From Gammaproteobacteria bacterium (GTDB taxonomy: Bacteria; Pseudomonadota; Gammaproteobacteria; Pseudomonadales; GM7GCV1), in the NCBI GenBank assembly GCA_030830945.1, contig JAURLY010000183.1:1-6596 (forward strand): a stretch of DNA of 6,596 nt, given 5' to 3'. Below, piece after piece: positions 5,800 to 6,596 of the stretch. The translations under genes were made by a program, and so were the position numbers. Under the pieces are notes generated by a model. That model was not told where the DNA came from, searched no databases, and was given only the letters and a program-made list of their open reading frames with translations. The number at the start of each line of letters is the position of its first letter. Position 1 is the stretch's first letter.

Positions 5800-5824
5800 C
5801 ATTTCCTGCCTTCAATGCACTGCT

Positions 5825-6596
5825 TCAGGGTTTTAAAGAGGCAATATATGCCGCTAGCGCAATCATATCCTCGCCGCTTAGCGTTTTCGAAACAGCCACC
5901 ATGGCAACGCCATTAGGTCCCGAGCGAAAGCCAGTCTGGAAATCATACATCTGCCGAATGAGGTAGGTCGGGGAACGCCCCGCCAATCTGGGGATATCGC
6001 CCATGCCTCTTAGCCCTTGGCCATGACAAGATGCGCAAGCAAGTGGGCCAGAAGCTGCCACATGCCTGCCTTTTTCTACACTACCAACGGGCACATAAGC
6101 GATAAATTCAACTCGCGAATCCCGATTAACAAATCGTTCCATATCCGCAGGAAATTCAATAATTCTTGCTCCAATCGGCTCAAACTCCTCATCGTCTAAA
6201 ACAGCTAAATGCCAGCCTCTTTCATAGGTAAGTGGCACTTCTTCTGTTTCGATTACACGAATATTTGCCAATGGTTTTACACGGGAAAAATAATTTGCCG
6301 CGGCATCAATTTCTTCATCCGTTAAAGCATGTGACAGTGAAATCATGGCCTCGACCGGACGTCGAGACGGCACAGGATTTCTTCGATCACCGTTCTTAAA
6401 ATCAGCTATCTGTTGCTTAAAATAGGCAACGGGAAGCCCATCGATACTGGCATTTTCGGGGCCACCTGTGCCGTTGGCCCGGTGACAGGTCCCACAGGCA
6501 AAAACATCTGATTTGCGACCGACTGCCACAATTGGTGGCATTTCGGGATGATCCTGAGGGTGCCAATCAGGCGTGTTAAAAAGGTCGCGCATCCTG
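5825..6596 (-). CDS. Diheme c-type cytochrome, 5' end outside the window
   Basis: At least 255 residues with two c-type heme domains. Counting from the ATG at 6592, domain 1 has CGTCH (33-37) and a probable Met83 axial ligand (VEAMISLSHALTDEE). A linker domain of about 60 residues (109-170) separates it from domain 2, which has CASCH (186-190), PRLAGRSPTYL and Met231, and ends AYIASLKP. Domain 2 looks like cytochrome c553/c4. Such proteins shuttle electrons in the periplasm, often from an exported dehydrogenase to a terminal oxidase. The frame stays open to the window edge and no signal peptide is seen, so this ATG is probably internal and the true start lies beyond 6596. Placement ahead of two Tat-exported enzymes suggests a role as their electron acceptor or that of another dehydrogenase upstream; this is inference. 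Confidence 0.88.
   Translation of the reverse strand, partial: RMRDLFNTPDWHPQDHPEMPPIVAVGRKSDVFACGTCHRANGTGGPENASIDGLPVAYFKQQIADFKNGDRRNPVPSRRPVEAMISLSHALTDEEIDAAANYFSRVKPLANIRVIETEEVPLTYERGWHLAVLDDEEFEPIGARIIEFPADMERFVNRDSRVEFIAYVPVGSVEKGRHVAASGPLACASCHGQGLRGMGDIPRLAGRSPTYLIRQMYDFQTGFRSGPNGVAMVAVSKTLSGEDMIALAAYIASLKP

Noticed and set aside
6590..6592. ATG at 6592 as the true start of the cytochrome
   Set aside because: The frame continues open to the edge, the protein would lack the signal peptide that covalent heme attachment requires, and the purine run AGG abuts the ATG with no spacing.

Overview
This window is a 6.6-kb chromosomal segment of a Gram-negative bacterium, most likely a marine or environmental gammaproteobacterium. 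That assignment rests on an outer-membrane TonB-dependent receptor, two Tat-exported enzymes, a periplasmic diheme cytochrome c and mid-range base composition. It is an inference from gene content; no rRNA or other taxonomic marker is present. All recognisable genes lie on the minus strand, so transcription runs from high to low coordinates. No plus-strand gene is supported.

In transcription order, the right part (6596 to 3300) holds three genes. The first is a diheme c-type cytochrome cut by the window edge. The second is a Tat-exported amidohydrolase-2/lactonase-like TIM-barrel protein. The third is a Tat-exported Gfo/Idh/MocA-family oxidoreductase. Spacings of 111 and 38 bp suggest a shared transcript, possibly with an extra promoter before the amidohydrolase. 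Together they look like an envelope sugar or polyol oxidation module (dehydrogenase, lactone or ester hydrolase, electron carrier). The substrate cannot be read from the sequence.

A gene-free stretch of 381 bp (2919-3299) follows. It holds a cluster of strong hairpins (3134-3215), one copy of a ~72-bp repeat (3056-3127), and the probable promoter/operator region of the next operon.

The left part (2918 to 298) is a two-gene copper module: a small His-rich membrane protein of the DUF2946 type, then an OprC/NosA-like TonB-dependent receptor. The receptor carries the CxxxM and HxM residues that bind copper in OprC, plus a methionine-rich loop. It ends in a convincing intrinsic terminator that overlaps the second copy of the ~72-bp repeat (180-252). 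The copper module is therefore bracketed by two directly oriented repeat copies. At the left edge, the first 16 codons of a family-2 glycosyltransferase run off the window.

The points most worth a second look are the bracketing direct repeats, the hairpin cluster, the copper-ligand signature with its His-rich partner, and the amidohydrolase's replacement of its usual metal/catalytic Asp by Gly.
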